Shown piece by piece: positions 18,853-28,909 of a stretch of DNA of 64,000 bases. Made by a program: the position numbers and the translations under genes. The notes beneath the pieces are model-generated. The model worked only from the letters and a program-made list of their open reading frames with translations, was not told where the DNA came from and did not search any database. This DNA comes from Azospirillum oleiclasticum. Its GTDB lineage: Bacteria > Pseudomonadota > Alphaproteobacteria > Azospirillales > Azospirillaceae. Within the stretch, counting starts at the first letter, position 1, and the number at the start of each line of letters is the position of its first letter. The stretch spans positions 496,001 to 560,000 of the forward strand of contig NZ_JABFFR010000001.1 in the NCBI RefSeq assembly GCF_013423485.1. Reading direction: 5' to 3'.

Positions 18853-18940
18853 GATCGTGATCCCGACGATAATAACCTGCACCCGCCGGCCCGGCGGGGC
18901 GGCGTCGTTGCGCGGAAACATACGCGCATCCGACGCCGTG

Positions 18941-20518
18941 TCAAGGGGTTGCGGAGGTCTGGCGGGCCGCCACGGTCCGTCCGGCCGACAGGGTCACAGC
19001 GCGCGCGTAGAGGGCAGGGTCGGCCAGCAACAGCTTCGCCACAGTCAGGTCGAGCTCCGGTTCATGCTCGCGCCAGGGGCAGGCGTCGCGCAGCTGGTGG
19101 AGTGCTGCGTCATCGTCGGGCGCCTTGCTCCGCCAATCCGCAAGCTGCACGGCGCTCGGCAGTCGGCCGTCGCGCAGGTCGCCCAGCAGTTCGGCTGCGT
19201 TGCTCCCGCCGCGACTGGTGCAGACGGTGGGCTGGACGCCCTGCCGGTGCAGGGTGTAGCCCGCGGGTGTGTAGATGCGGCTCCAGGTCAGGAACAACTC
19301 GCCGTCGTTCGGCAGGCGGGTCACCGTCTGCACGCTTCCTTTGCCGAAGGAGCTGGCGCCGATGATCACGGCACGCCCGGAGTCCTGGAGCGCGGCTGCA
19401 ACGACTTCGGCGGAGGAGGCGGAGCGCCCATCGACCAGCACAGCCAGCGGCAGCCCTTCCGCCGCGTCGTCGTCCGCCGCATCCCAGCGCTGGCGGCTGT
19501 CGGGGTGCCGGCCCTCGGTGGTGATGATGCGACCGCTGGTGATGAACAGATCGGCGACCGCGACGGCTTGATCCAGCAGCCCGCCGGGGTTGCCGCGCAG
19601 GTCGAGCACCACGCCCGTCACCGATCCGGCCGGTGCGCGGGTGACCACGCCCAGCGCATCGCGCAGATTGGTGGCCGTTGCGGCATTGAAACGGTCCAGC
19701 TTCAGCACGGCGACACCGTCCGAGATGCTGACGGTCACCGTGTTGGGGACCACCCGCTCGCGACGCACCGACAAGCGGCGTTGGGTTCCGCCGTCGCGAT
19801 CGACCGTCAGCGACACCAGCGTCCCGGTGGGGCCGCGCAGCCGGTCGCGCACATCGGTCTCCGGCATGGCCGCGACCGGTTCGCCATCGACCGCCAGCAG
19901 CCGGTCACCGGCCTTGAGGCCGGCGCGCTCCGCCGGTCCGCGGCCGATCAGGTCGCGCACGACGGGGCGCCCATTGACGAAATCGAGCGTGATTCCAACG
20001 CCGCCGTAGCCGTCGCGTTGCGCCCGCTCGCTGGTCGCGCGCTGCACGCCGGTGTAACGGGAGTAGCCGTCGAGGTCGGCGGTGACGGAGTCGAAGACCG
20101 CCTGGTAGATGCGCTCGGGCGACGCATCCCGAAGCTGGACGGAGAAGCTGCGCGCGCGTTCCACCGCCTTCGTCGTCAGCGCGGCCCAACCCCCAGGATC
20201 GATCGGCGCGCTGTACTCCCCCGTCAGTGTGCCCGCGGCGTACACGCGTACGACCTTGCCGTTCAGCTCCGTGTCGATGTCGGAATCGATGCCGGCCAAA
20301 CCCTTCAGCCCATCGATCCCCAGTCTCACGAAGTCGACCGGGCCAAGGTACGCCTCGGCGATGCGGCCGTAGCCCATCGCGAAGACCTGCTCATTGATCC
20401 GATTTCGTTCGGCGGCCCCGGTTCCCGATGACCAGAAGGCCCCGGCGACGAAGGCTATGGCGGCGACAGACGCGACGACATGCCGCCGGAATGAAGAACC
20501 ACGATGCCGATTGCCCAT
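18941..20518 (-). CDS. S41 family carboxyl-terminal processing protease
   Basis: Predicted periplasmic tail-specific protease of the CtpA type, 525 residues from the ATG at 20518. A basic start and hydrophobic segment ([15 protein letters not shown]) form a signal or anchor. Next come a PDZ domain ([20 protein letters not shown]) and the peptidase core with catalytic Ser in [15 protein letters not shown] and Lys in [18 protein letters not shown] at 20563 is an alternative start. The C-terminal 90 residues after the core are less conserved. Confidence 0.88.
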   Translation of the reverse strand: MGNRHRGSSFRRHVVASVAAIAFVAGAFWSSGTGAAERNRINEQVFAMGYGRIAEAYLGPVDFVRLGIDGLKGLAGIDSDIDTELNGKVVRVYAAGTLTGEYSAPIDPGGWAALTTKAVERARSFSVQLRDASPERIYQAVFDSVTADLDGYSRYTGVQRATSERAQRDGYGGVGITLDFVNGRPVVRDLIGRGPAERAGLKAGDRLLAVDGEPVAAMPETDVRDRLRGPTGTLVSLTVDRDGGTQRRLSVRRERVVPNTVTVSISDGVAVLKLDRFNAATATNLRDALGVVTRAPAGSVTGVVLDLRGNPGGLLDQAVAVADLFITSGRIITTEGRHPDSRQRWDAADDDAAEGLPLAVLVDGRSASSAEVVAAALQDSGRAVIIGASSFGKGSVQTVTRLPNDGELFLTWSRIYTPAGYTLHRQGVQPTVCTSRGGSNAAELLGDLRDGRLPSAVQLADWRSKAPDDDAALHQLRDACPWREHEPELDLTVAKLLLADPALYARAVTLSAGRTVAARQTSATP

Positions 20519-20655
20519 GGAGTGCCGAAACTGCCTCCCGCCCGACGATACGGACCGAAACACTGTACGCTCGGCCCGCCGGTTGGAGAAGTATCACCTC
20601 CGTCGGGTCAGGGGATGGGGCAAATGCGAGTTGCGAATGGGCGCGTGATGGGAAT

Positions 20656-22905
20656 TCAACGCGATGTGGCCGCGCGGCCACGTCCGCGTTTGGGCCCGCC
20701 TCCGCTGTGCCGGCTCGCCGGTGTCCGCCCGCCGATCCCGGTGATCTCCGCACCCTCGGCGGTGAGGAGGCGGAACAGGGTGCTGCCGGTCAGCGGGTCT
20801 GCCTCGGCCAATTCCACCTTGACCGGAGCGGCCAGCCGGAAGACGCGGCCCTCCCGCCGGCCGACCAGCGCGTGCCCGGCCTCGTCATGCTCGTACTGGT
20901 CGTCGGGTAGCGTGCTCGCGGGCACCAGACCGTCAGCCCCGGACTCGTCCAGTCGCACGAACAGGCCGAAACGCGACACCCCGGAGATCCGGCCGCTGAA
21001 GGTGGCACCGACCCGGTCGGCCAGAAAAGCGGCGGTGTAGCGATCGACGGCATCCCGCTCGGCGGCGGCGGACCGTCGTTCCGTTTTCGAAACATGCTCG
21101 CCGGTATCGTTCAGCCGCGCCGCCTCTGCATCATCCAGACCGCCCTCGCCGAGGCCGCAGGCCCGGATCAGCGAACGGTGTACCACAAGGTCGGCGTAAC
21201 GCCGGATGGGGGAGGTGAAATGGGCGTAGCGTGCGAGCGCCAGACCGAAATGACCGATGTTGTCGGGCGCATAGGCCGCCTGCGCCTGGCTGCGCAGGAT
21301 GATCTCGCTGACCAGGGCCGACTCCGGACGACCCTCGGCCATTGTCAGTATGCGCGTGAACTGGTCGGGCTTCAGCGCCTGCCCCTTGGGGAGCGGATAG
21401 CCCAGGCCGTGCAGGAAATCCCGCAACGCTTCCATCTTGTCCATGGAAGGCTGGTCATGGACGCGGTAGAGGCAGGGGGCGCCTTTGGCCTCCAGGGTCT
21501 CCGCCGCGGCGACGTTGGCGGCGATCATGAACTCCTCGATCAGTTTATGGCTGTCGAGGCGCTGGCGCGGGGCGATCTCCGCCACCCGGCCAGCCTCGTC
21601 GAGACGGATTTTCCGTTCGGGGATGTCCAGGTCGAGCGTGCCGCGGCGCTGCCGGGCCTGCCAAAGGCTGCGGAACGCGCCGTACAGCGGGGCGATCACC
21701 GGTTCGGTCAGGGAAGCGGTCGTTTCGTCCGGGAAACCATCCTGCGCGGCTTGAAGCTGTTCGTAGGTCAGCCGTGCCGCCGACCGCATCAGGCCGCGGA
21801 AGACCGCGTGGCGGCGCGGCCTTCCGTCCCGCCCGACCCACAGATGGAACCCCAGGCAGGCGCGGTCCTCGCCCGGTCGCAACGAGCACAGCCCGTTGGA
21901 CAGCGCCTCCGGCAGCATGGGGACGACGCGGTCCGGAAAATAGACCGAGTTGCCGCGCCCGCGGGCCGCCAGATCCAGGGCGGATCCCGCCCGGACGTAC
22001 CAGGCCACGTCCGCAATGGCGACGATCAGGTGCCAGCCGCCGGGGTTGGTGGGATCGGTGTCCGGCTCCGCCCACACGGCGTCGTCGAAGTCGCGCGCAT
22101 CCGCCCCGTCGATGGTGACCAGCGGGATGGGCCGGAGATCAATCCGGTCCTGCAACGGTGGAATGGTTGCGCGCTCCGCCTGTCTCAGGGCAGCGGGATC
22201 GAAGACCGTGGGCAGGCCTTGGCCGTGGATGGCGATCAAGCTGACGGCGCGTGGTTCCGCCGTTGAACCGAGCCGCTCGACCACCCGCGCCTGCGGCAGT
22301 CCCAGTCGCGTGGCGGGAAGCACGTCGGCCAGCACCAGCTCTCCCGGTTCGGCATCGCCATCGTTGGCCGGCAGGACGACGAACTCCGTGCGGTTGCGCC
22401 GGTCGGTCGGAACGATGCGCCCGCCTTCCGCCGATACGCGGTACACACCGAGAATACGGCCGACGGACCCTTCGATGCGCCGGATGAAGCGTGCCTCGTA
22501 AAGCCGGTCGTTGATCCGGGACAGCCGGGCCAACAGCCGGTCGCCGATCCCCAGCGCCGACAGTCCCGACCGTTCCGGCACCAGAAAGATGCGCGGTGGT
22601 TCACCGTCGCCGGTCCAGACGAGCGGGCGGGCGGACAACTCCCCATCAAGGTCGATGGCCGACACCTCCAGCGCCGCGACCTCCGGCAGGGCGGCGGGCG
22701 GTGCGACGCGGCGGCCGTGGCCTCGTTCGACGGTTCCCTCGGCCTCCAGCTCCTTCATGAGCAGCTTCAAGCGCTCGCGGTCGGCCGACCCGCTCAGCTT
22801 GAAGGCACGGGCGACCTCCCGCTTGCCGACGGGAACGGGGCTGTTGCGGATGAACGCGAGCACCGCCTCCTTCGTGGGGAAGGGGGCGGGAAGGCGAGGG
22901 GCCAT
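20656..22905 (-). CDS. rnr: ribonuclease R
   Basis: Processive 3'-5' exoribonuclease of the RNB family, 749 residues. It has a winged-helix N-terminus, cold-shock domains, the RNB catalytic centre with its Asp cluster (DGADARDFDDAVW), the motif RGNSVYFPDRVVPMLPEALS, and a C-terminal S1 domain (GRISGVSRFGLFVRLDESGA). The tail is short and basic (PKRGRGRAATSR). It is eight bases downstream of topA, so the two are probably co-transcribed. Confidence 0.94.
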   Translation of the reverse strand: MAPRLPAPFPTKEAVLAFIRNSPVPVGKREVARAFKLSGSADRERLKLLMKELEAEGTVERGHGRRVAPPAALPEVAALEVSAIDLDGELSARPLVWTGDGEPPRIFLVPERSGLSALGIGDRLLARLSRINDRLYEARFIRRIEGSVGRILGVYRVSAEGGRIVPTDRRNRTEFVVLPANDGDAEPGELVLADVLPATRLGLPQARVVERLGSTAEPRAVSLIAIHGQGLPTVFDPAALRQAERATIPPLQDRIDLRPIPLVTIDGADARDFDDAVWAEPDTDPTNPGGWHLIVAIADVAWYVRAGSALDLAARGRGNSVYFPDRVVPMLPEALSNGLCSLRPGEDRACLGFHLWVGRDGRPRRHAVFRGLMRSAARLTYEQLQAAQDGFPDETTASLTEPVIAPLYGAFRSLWQARQRRGTLDLDIPERKIRLDEAGRVAEIAPRQRLDSHKLIEEFMIAANVAAAETLEAKGAPCLYRVHDQPSMDKMEALRDFLHGLGYPLPKGQALKPDQFTRILTMAEGRPESALVSEIILRSQAQAAYAPDNIGHFGLALARYAHFTSPIRRYADLVVHRSLIRACGLGEGGLDDAEAARLNDTGEHVSKTERRSAAAERDAVDRYTAAFLADRVGATFSGRISGVSRFGLFVRLDESGADGLVPASTLPDDQYEHDEAGHALVGRREGRVFRLAAPVKVELAEADPLTGSTLFRLLTAEGAEITGIGGRTPASRHSGGGPKRGRGRAATSR

Positions 22906-22913
22906 ACGGGTGC

Positions 22914-25730
22914 TCAGGCCGTCTTGGCGCGGCGGCGCGGCGGCGCGGCCTCGTCATCAGCGGCCTTCGGCTTCGCGGCGGTCTTGGCCTTGGCCGGAGC
23001 CTTGGCCGTCGTCTTCGTCGCCGTCTTGGCCGGAGCCTTGGCGGCGGCCGGCTTGGCAGCAACCTTCGTCGTTTTCGCCTTGGGCTTGGCCGCGGGCTCG
23101 GCGGTCTCGCCATCGGTGGCGGCCTTGGCGGGCGCCTTCTTGCCGGCGTCCTTGACGGCCTTGGCGTCCAGCCACTCCAGCGCTTGGGCGAGCGTCACGC
23201 TGTCCGGCTCGACACCCTTGGGGATCGACGCGTAGAGCGACGCGTGCTTGACGTAGGGCCCAAAACGGCCGGCGCCGAGCGTCACCGGCTTGCCGGTCTT
23301 GGGGTGGGCCCCCAACTCGCGCCCCGGAGTCGACGCCTTCTTCGCCGCCTCGCCCAGCAGCACAACGGCGCGGTTGAGCCCGATGGTCAGCACGTCGTCG
23401 TCGGGTGGCAGCGATTTGTAGACCGATCCGTGCTTCAGGTATGGGCCGAAGCGGCCAATGCCGGCCTGGATCTCCTGCTGCGTCTCTGGATGGGGGCCGA
23501 CCGTGCGGGGCAGGGCCAGCAGCTTCAGCGCGGTGTCGAGATCGACGTCGGCCGGTGCCATCCCCTTGGGCAGCGACACCCGCTTGGGCTTGGGTGGGGC
23601 TTCCGCCTTGGCGGTCTTCTTGCCCTTCTTGGGCTTTTCGTCCGTCCTTGCGGCCGGTTCCTCGTCCTTCTCGCCACCAGGAGCCGGGCCGAGCTGGATG
23701 TAGGCGCCATACGGACCGCGCCGCACGGTGACCGGCAGCCCGGTCTCCGGATCGTCGCCCAGCAGGCGCGGACCTTCCTGCACCTCCTGCCCGTCGTCAT
23801 TGGCCACGGCCAGCGGGCGGGTGTATCGGCACTCCGGATAGTTGGAGCAGCCGATGAAGGCGCCCATCTTGCCCAGCTTCAGGCCCAGCCGACCCTGGTG
23901 GCAGGACGGGCAGACGCGCGGGTCGGCCCCCGACACCTCCGGCCCGCCGGGGAAGAAGTGGGCGCCGAGCTCCTCGTCCAGCGCGTTCAGAACCTGGGTG
24001 ATGGTCAGGTCCTTGGTGTCTCCGACCGCCGCGAAGAAGGCGTGCCAGAAGTCGCGCAGCACCGTCTTCCAGTCCATCCGCCCGTCGGACACGTCGTCGA
24101 GCTTGTTCTCTAGGTCGGCGGTGAAGTTGTACTCGACGTAGCGCTGGAAGAAGTTCTTGAGGAAGGCGGTGACCAGCCGGCCACGGTCCTCAGGAATGAA
24201 GCGCCGCTTGTCCAGCCGCACATACTCACGGTCCTGCAGCACCTGCAGGATCGAGGCGTAGGTGGAGGGGCGGCCGATGCCGAGCTCCTCCAGCTTCTTC
24301 ACCAGGCTCGCCTCGGTGTAGCGGGGCGGCGGCTGGGTGAAGTGCTGGGCCGGGTTGATGGCGCCGCGCTTCAGCGCGTCGCCCTCCGCCATCGCGGGCA
24401 GGCGGCGTTCCTGTTCGTCCGCCTCGTCGTCGCGGTCCTCCTGATAGACGCGCATGTAGCCGTCGAAGACCACGATGGAGCCGGTGGCGCGCAGCACCAC
24501 CTTGCGGTCGGGCGACGCGACGTCCACCGACACCTGATCGAGCACTGCGCTTTCCATCTGGGAGGCGACGGTGCGCTTCCAGATCAGTTCGTAGAGGCGC
24601 AACTCGTCCTTGTCGAGATAGGCGGCGATGGCGGGCGGCTTGCGGAACAGGTCCGTGGGGCGGATCGCCTCGTGCGCCTCCTGGGCGTTCTTGGCGGCCG
24701 TCTTGTAGATGCGCGGGTTCTTCGGGACGTAGTTGTCGCCGTAGAGCTGGCCGATCAGCGACCGGGAGGACTCGATGGCCTCCTGCGACAGCGACACGCC
24801 ATCGGTTCGCATGTAGGTGATCAGGCCGACCGTCTCGCCGCCGATGTCGACGCCCTCGTACAGCTTCTGCGCGATGCGCATGGTGCGGGTGGCGCCGAAG
24901 CCCAGCTTGCGCGACGCCTCCTGCTGCAGGGTCGAGGTGGTGAAGGGTGCGTAGGGGTTGCGGCGGACCTGCCGGCGTTCCACCGACGAGACGGAGAAAT
25001 CGCGCGGCTCGATGGCGGCGACAGCCGCGTCGGCGGCGGCCTTGTTGGGCAGGCCGAACTTGTCGAGCTTCTTGCCGTCCAGATGGGTCAGCGACGCGGT
25101 GAAGGGCGCGCCGCCGGGGGTGGTGAAGCCCACATCGACGGTCCAGTATTCCTGCGGCTTGAAGACCTCGATCTCGGCCTCGCGCTCGCAGATCAGCCGC
25201 AGTGCCACGGACTGCACCCGGCCAGCCGAACGCGAGCCCGGCAGTTTGCGCCAAAGCACCGGCGACAGCGTGAAGCCGACGAGGTAATCGAGCGCACGCC
25301 GCGCCAGATAGGCGTCCACCAGATCGCGGCTGACCGCGCGCGGGCTGGCGATGGCCGCCTGCACCGCGCTCTTGGTGATCTCGTTGAAGGTGATGCGCTG
25401 CACATCGACCTTGTCGAGCAGCCGCTTTTCCCGCAGCACCTCCGTCAGGTGCCAAGCGATGGCCTCCCCCTCGCGATCCGGGTCGGTGGCGAGGTAGACG
25501 CGCTTGGCACCGCGCACGGCGCGGGCGATCTCGTCGATGTGGCGTTTGGAGCGGTCACCCAGCTCCCACTCCATCGCGAAGTCCTCGTCCGGACGCACCG
25601 ACCCGTCGCGCGCGGGAAGGTCGCGCACGTGGCCGAAGCTGGCGACGACGGTGTAGTCGGAGCCGAGATACTTGTTGATGGTCTTCGCCTTGGCGGGCGA
25701 CTCCACGATGACGACGTTGCTACCCGACAA
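22914..25730 (-). CDS. topA: DNA topoisomerase I with Ala/Lys/Pro-rich tail
   Basis: Type IA topoisomerase that relaxes negative supercoils, 938 residues from a TTG at 25730 preceded by GAGGGT. The Toprim domain shows VIVESPAKAKTINKYLG and DPDREGEAIAWHL, and the catalytic Tyr lies in GLITYMRTDGVSLS. One four-Cys zinc motif follows (CPSCHQG, CSNYPEC), then repeated topoisomerase C-terminal modules. The last 80 residues or so are a low-complexity Ala/Lys/Pro tail resembling histone H1-like tails. The frame is open further upstream but without homology. Confidence 0.95.
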   Translation of the reverse strand: MSGSNVVIVESPAKAKTINKYLGSDYTVVASFGHVRDLPARDGSVRPDEDFAMEWELGDRSKRHIDEIARAVRGAKRVYLATDPDREGEAIAWHLTEVLREKRLLDKVDVQRITFNEITKSAVQAAIASPRAVSRDLVDAYLARRALDYLVGFTLSPVLWRKLPGSRSAGRVQSVALRLICEREAEIEVFKPQEYWTVDVGFTTPGGAPFTASLTHLDGKKLDKFGLPNKAAADAAVAAIEPRDFSVSSVERRQVRRNPYAPFTTSTLQQEASRKLGFGATRTMRIAQKLYEGVDIGGETVGLITYMRTDGVSLSQEAIESSRSLIGQLYGDNYVPKNPRIYKTAAKNAQEAHEAIRPTDLFRKPPAIAAYLDKDELRLYELIWKRTVASQMESAVLDQVSVDVASPDRKVVLRATGSIVVFDGYMRVYQEDRDDEADEQERRLPAMAEGDALKRGAINPAQHFTQPPPRYTEASLVKKLEELGIGRPSTYASILQVLQDREYVRLDKRRFIPEDRGRLVTAFLKNFFQRYVEYNFTADLENKLDDVSDGRMDWKTVLRDFWHAFFAAVGDTKDLTITQVLNALDEELGAHFFPGGPEVSGADPRVCPSCHQGRLGLKLGKMGAFIGCSNYPECRYTRPLAVANDDGQEVQEGPRLLGDDPETGLPVTVRRGPYGAYIQLGPAPGGEKDEEPAARTDEKPKKGKKTAKAEAPPKPKRVSLPKGMAPADVDLDTALKLLALPRTVGPHPETQQEIQAGIGRFGPYLKHGSVYKSLPPDDDVLTIGLNRAVVLLGEAAKKASTPGRELGAHPKTGKPVTLGAGRFGPYVKHASLYASIPKGVEPDSVTLAQALEWLDAKAVKDAGKKAPAKAATDGETAEPAAKPKAKTTKVAAKPAAAKAPAKTATKTTAKAPAKAKTAAKPKAADDEAAPPRRRAKTA

Positions 25731-25776
25731 GTGACCCTCGTCCCGGTGTTTCGTGTGCTCTGACAACCGGGACGCA

Positions 25777-26901
25777 TCAGTAGGAGAGTGCGATCCGATT
25801 GCCCGGGTGGCGCTGGGCACGACCGGCCAGTTCCAGTTCCAGGACGACGGCCACCACCACGGAGGGTGACAATTGGCACCCGCGGACGAGTTCGTCAATG
25901 GCGACGGGGGAGGGGCCCAGCGCTTCGAGCACCAGCGGGCGGGCGCGTTCAAGCTCCGCCTCGTCGGGAACGGCCGGGCGGGCTGCGGCAAAAAGATCCG
26001 GCTGGTGCTCGCCGGCGGCGGGCGGATGCGCATCCCGGAGCGTCGTCAGGACATCCTCCGCCGACTGCACGAGGGTGGCCCCATCGCGAATCAGGGCGTT
26101 GCAACCCTGGCAGCGCGGGTCGAGGGGGGAGCCGGGCACCGCCATCACCTCACGCCCCTGTTCCAAAGCCATGCGGGCCGTGATGAGGCTGCCCGACTTT
26201 GGCGCCGCCTCCACCACGACGACGCCGAGCGACAGGCCGGAGATGATGCGGTTGCGGCGTGGGAAGTGGCGGGCCTGCGGCTGGGTGCTGAACGCGCACT
26301 CCGCCACCACCGCGCCCTGAGCGGCCAACTGTTCGTAAAGGCCGCGGTTCTCCTCGGGATAGACCACGTCGATGCCACCGGCGACCACCGCGACGGTCCC
26401 GGTGTCCAGCGCCCCGCGGTGGGCCGCGGTGTCGATGCCGCGGGCGAGGCCGGAGACGACGGAGTAATCGGCCTTGCCGATGTCGCGGGCCAGCATCTCG
26501 GCGAATTTGCGGCCGTTCATGGAGGCGTTTCGCGCGCCCACCATGGCCACGCTGCGCTTCGCCAGAAGATGGATGTGGCCGAGGACCGCCAACACCGGCG
26601 GCGCGTCGTCGATGGCGGCAAGCCCGGCCGGGTACTCGGGCTCGCACGCGCACAGCAGGCGGGCACCCAGCTTGCGGACAGCGCCCACCTCCCGTTCCGC
26701 CTCCGACTTGCTGAACAGCTTCAGCGGCGCCACCCGCCCACCGCGGCGCGCCAGTTCCGGCAGCACGGCGATGGCGGCTTTGGCGCTGCCGTACTGTTCG
26801 ACCAGCCGGTGGAAGGTCACGGGCCCGACATTCTCCGTCCGGATCAGACGGAGCCAGTCGAGCCGTTCGGAATCGGTGAGGGTGCGGCGCGGGTGGAGCA
26901 T
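25777..26901 (-). CDS. dprA: DNA processing protein DprA
   Basis: Rossmann-fold protein that loads RecA on incoming single-stranded DNA during transformation; it is widespread also in bacteria without known competence. The 374 residues contain an N-terminal helix-hairpin-like region, VAMVGARNASMNGRKFA, VSGLARGIDTAAHRGAL, GGIDVVYPEENRGLY, RNRIISGLSLGVVVVEA and a C-terminal winged helix. It sits between plsY and topA, a conserved alphaproteobacterial order. Confidence 0.94.
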   Translation of the reverse strand: MLHPRRTLTDSERLDWLRLIRTENVGPVTFHRLVEQYGSAKAAIAVLPELARRGGRVAPLKLFSKSEAEREVGAVRKLGARLLCACEPEYPAGLAAIDDAPPVLAVLGHIHLLAKRSVAMVGARNASMNGRKFAEMLARDIGKADYSVVSGLARGIDTAAHRGALDTGTVAVVAGGIDVVYPEENRGLYEQLAAQGAVVAECAFSTQPQARHFPRRNRIISGLSLGVVVVEAAPKSGSLITARMALEQGREVMAVPGSPLDPRCQGCNALIRDGATLVQSAEDVLTTLRDAHPPAAGEHQPDLFAAARPAVPDEAELERARPLVLEALGPSPVAIDELVRGCQLSPSVVVAVVLELELAGRAQRHPGNRIALSY

Positions 26902-27002
26902 GCCGCCCTGTTGTACAACTTGACTGGCGAGGTCTGCAACATGCGTTCGTGTGTCGGGGCGCTCCGCGCTCCCTTCATGCGCGTTAGAAGGGTGGCAACG
27001 CG

Positions 27003-27608
27003 TCAGCGCCCTGCCGCGTCCTTCTTCTTCGCCCCGATCTTCGGCTCCTCACCCTTGAGCAGGCGGCGGATGTTGGATTCGTGGCGGATGAAGACCAGCA
27101 CGGCGATGAACAGGGCCAGGAGCGCCACGGAAGGGCCGGCCAGGAACCAGGACCAGACCGGGGCGGTGCCGATGGCGATCAGGGCGGAGAGGGAGGAGAT
27201 GCGGAAGACCGCGGCGGTGGTCAGCCAGGTCAGACAGGCGATGAGACCCACCGGCCACGCCACCGCCAGCAGCACCCCGAGCGCCGTGGCGACGCCCTTG
27301 CCGCCCTTGAAGCCCAACCAGACGGGGAAACTGTGGCCGAGCATGGCGCCGCCGCCGGCCCACAAGGCGGCGGTCGGCCCCGCAACGACCAGGGCCAGCA
27401 GCGCCGCCAGCGCGCCCTTCCCGCTGTCGAGCAGCAGCGTGGCGGCGGCCAGCGGCTTGTTGCCGGTGCGCAGCACGTTGGTGGCGCCGATGTTGCCGGA
27501 GCCGATCTTGCGGATGTCGCCATAGCCGGCAAGCCGGGTCAGCACCAGCCCGAAGGGGATGGAGCCGAGCAGATAACCCAGAAGGGCGGCACCGATCGGT
27601 TCGATCAC
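27003..27608 (-). CDS. plsY: acyl-phosphate glycerol-3-phosphate acyltransferase PlsY
   Basis: Inner-membrane enzyme making lysophosphatidic acid from acyl phosphate and glycerol 3-phosphate. The 201-residue protein has about five helices and the three family motifs: GSIPFGLVLTRL, SGNIGATNVLR and GHSFPVWLGFKGGKGVAT. Its GTG start overlaps the stop of the pyrC-like gene (GTGA), indicating coupling to the pyr genes. Confidence 0.95.
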   Translation of the reverse strand: MIEPIGAALLGYLLGSIPFGLVLTRLAGYGDIRKIGSGNIGATNVLRTGNKPLAAATLLLDSGKGALAALLALVVAGPTAALWAGGGAMLGHSFPVWLGFKGGKGVATALGVLLAVAWPVGLIACLTWLTTAAVFRISSLSALIAIGTAPVWSWFLAGPSVALLALFIAVLVFIRHESNIRRLLKGEEPKIGAKKKDAAGR

Positions 27609-28909
27609 GGAACGGTGTCCTCGTGCGTCCAGACGGTGCGGCCGTCCACAACGGTGCGCAAGGGCCGTCCCTGCACCGGCCGGTCCTCGAAGGGGGAGTT
27701 CTTGGATTTGGAGCGGAACCGGTCCACGTCGATGGTCCAGGGCACCTCCGGATCGAACACCACGAGGTCGGCCGCGGCACCACGCGCAATGCGGCCGAGC
27801 GGCAGGCCCAGGATCTCCGCCGGCTTCACAGTCACACAGGCGAGCGCCTGGAGCAGCGTCATCTTGCGGTCGTGCACCAGTTCGAGAGTCAGGGGCAGCA
27901 GCGTCTCCAGCCCGATCACGCCAAATCCGGCCTGTGCGAAGGGCACGCGCTTCGCGTCCTGATCCTGCGGCACATGGTCGGACGCGATGCAGTCGATGGT
28001 GCCGTCGGCCAGCCCCTCCACGATCGCACGGCGGTCCATCTCGCCGCGCAGTGGCGGCGAGACCTTGGCGAAGGTGCGATAATCGCCGACGTCGGTCTCG
28101 GTCAGCGCCATGTAATGCGGGGCGGTGTCGCAGGTGACCTTCAGCCCGCGCCGCTTGGCGCGGCGGATCAGGTCCACCGACTCGGAGGTCGAGACATGGG
28201 CGACGTGGTAGCGGCCGCCGGTGAGCTCGACCAGCCGCAGGTCCCGCTCGATCATGATGATCTCGGCTTCCCGCGGGATGCCGGAAAGACCGAGGCGGGT
28301 GGCGATCTCGCCGCCGTTCATCATGCCGCCTTCGGCGAGCGAGGGATCCTCCGGGTGCTGGATGACCACCTTGCCGAAGGTGCGGGCGTAGCTGAGCGCC
28401 CGGCGCATCACCTTGGCGCTGCCGATCGCCTTGGTTCCGTCCGTGAAGCCGACCGCACCGGCGCGGGCGAGCAGGCCCATCTCCGTGATCTCGGCTCCGG
28501 CGGTGTCGCGGGTGGCGGCGGCATAGGCGAAGATCTTGACCAAGCGTACGTCGCGCGCGCGGCGCGCCACGAACTCCAACCCCGCCACATCGTCGATGAC
28601 GGGATCGGTGTTGGGCAGGCAGACCAGGGCGGTGATCCCGCCGGCCGCCGCGGCGCGGGACGCGCTCTTCACCGTCTCCTTCTGCTCCGAGCCCGGCTCG
28701 CCGATCAGCACGCGCATGTCGACGAGGCCGGGGGCGAGGCAGTGGCCGTCGAGGTCGATGACCTCCACGTCCTCCGGCACGGCGTCGGCCAGCAGCGCGG
28801 GACCGAAATCGGCGATCCGCGTGCCGTCGGTGAGCAGCGAGCCGTGGGTGTCGAGCCCGGTGGCGGGGTCCAGCAGGCGGGCGTTGCGATAGAGGACCCG
28901 GGCGTTCAT
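27605..28909 (-). CDS. pyrC: dihydroorotase-like protein, probably non-catalytic (PyrC' type)
   Basis: A 434-residue amidohydrolase-fold protein homologous to dihydroorotase. Where active enzymes have the first metal motif DxHxH, this one reads [14 protein letters not shown], so both His ligands are lost. The late motif reads SDHVPQD rather than DHAPH. QHPED and [11 protein letters not shown] remain. In Pseudomonas, an inactive dihydroorotase homologue encoded next to pyrB is needed to assemble aspartate transcarbamylase. The same role is likely here, and an active pyrC should exist elsewhere. It overlaps pyrB by four bases (ATGA). Confidence 0.88.
   Translation of the reverse strand: MNARVLYRNARLLDPATGLDTHGSLLTDGTRIADFGPALLADAVPEDVEVIDLDGHCLAPGLVDMRVLIGEPGSEQKETVKSASRAAAAGGITALVCLPNTDPVIDDVAGLEFVARRARDVRLVKIFAYAAATRDTAGAEITEMGLLARAGAVGFTDGTKAIGSAKVMRRALSYARTFGKVVIQHPEDPSLAEGGMMNGGEIATRLGLSGIPREAEIIMIERDLRLVELTGGRYHVAHVSTSESVDLIRRAKRRGLKVTCDTAPHYMALTETDVGDYRTFAKVSPPLRGEMDRRAIVEGLADGTIDCIASDHVPQDQDAKRVPFAQAGFGVIGLETLLPLTLELVHDRKMTLLQALACVTVKPAEILGLPLGRIARGAAADLVVFDPEVPWTIDVDRFRSKSKNSPFEDRPVQGRPLRTVVDGRTVWTHEDTVP

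Noticed and set aside
22914..26033. Longer topoisomerase I reading from an upstream start at 26033
   Set aside because: The first 101 codons overlap dprA, are Trp/Pro/Arg-rich and lack homology; the TTG at 25730 with GAGGGT fits the family start.
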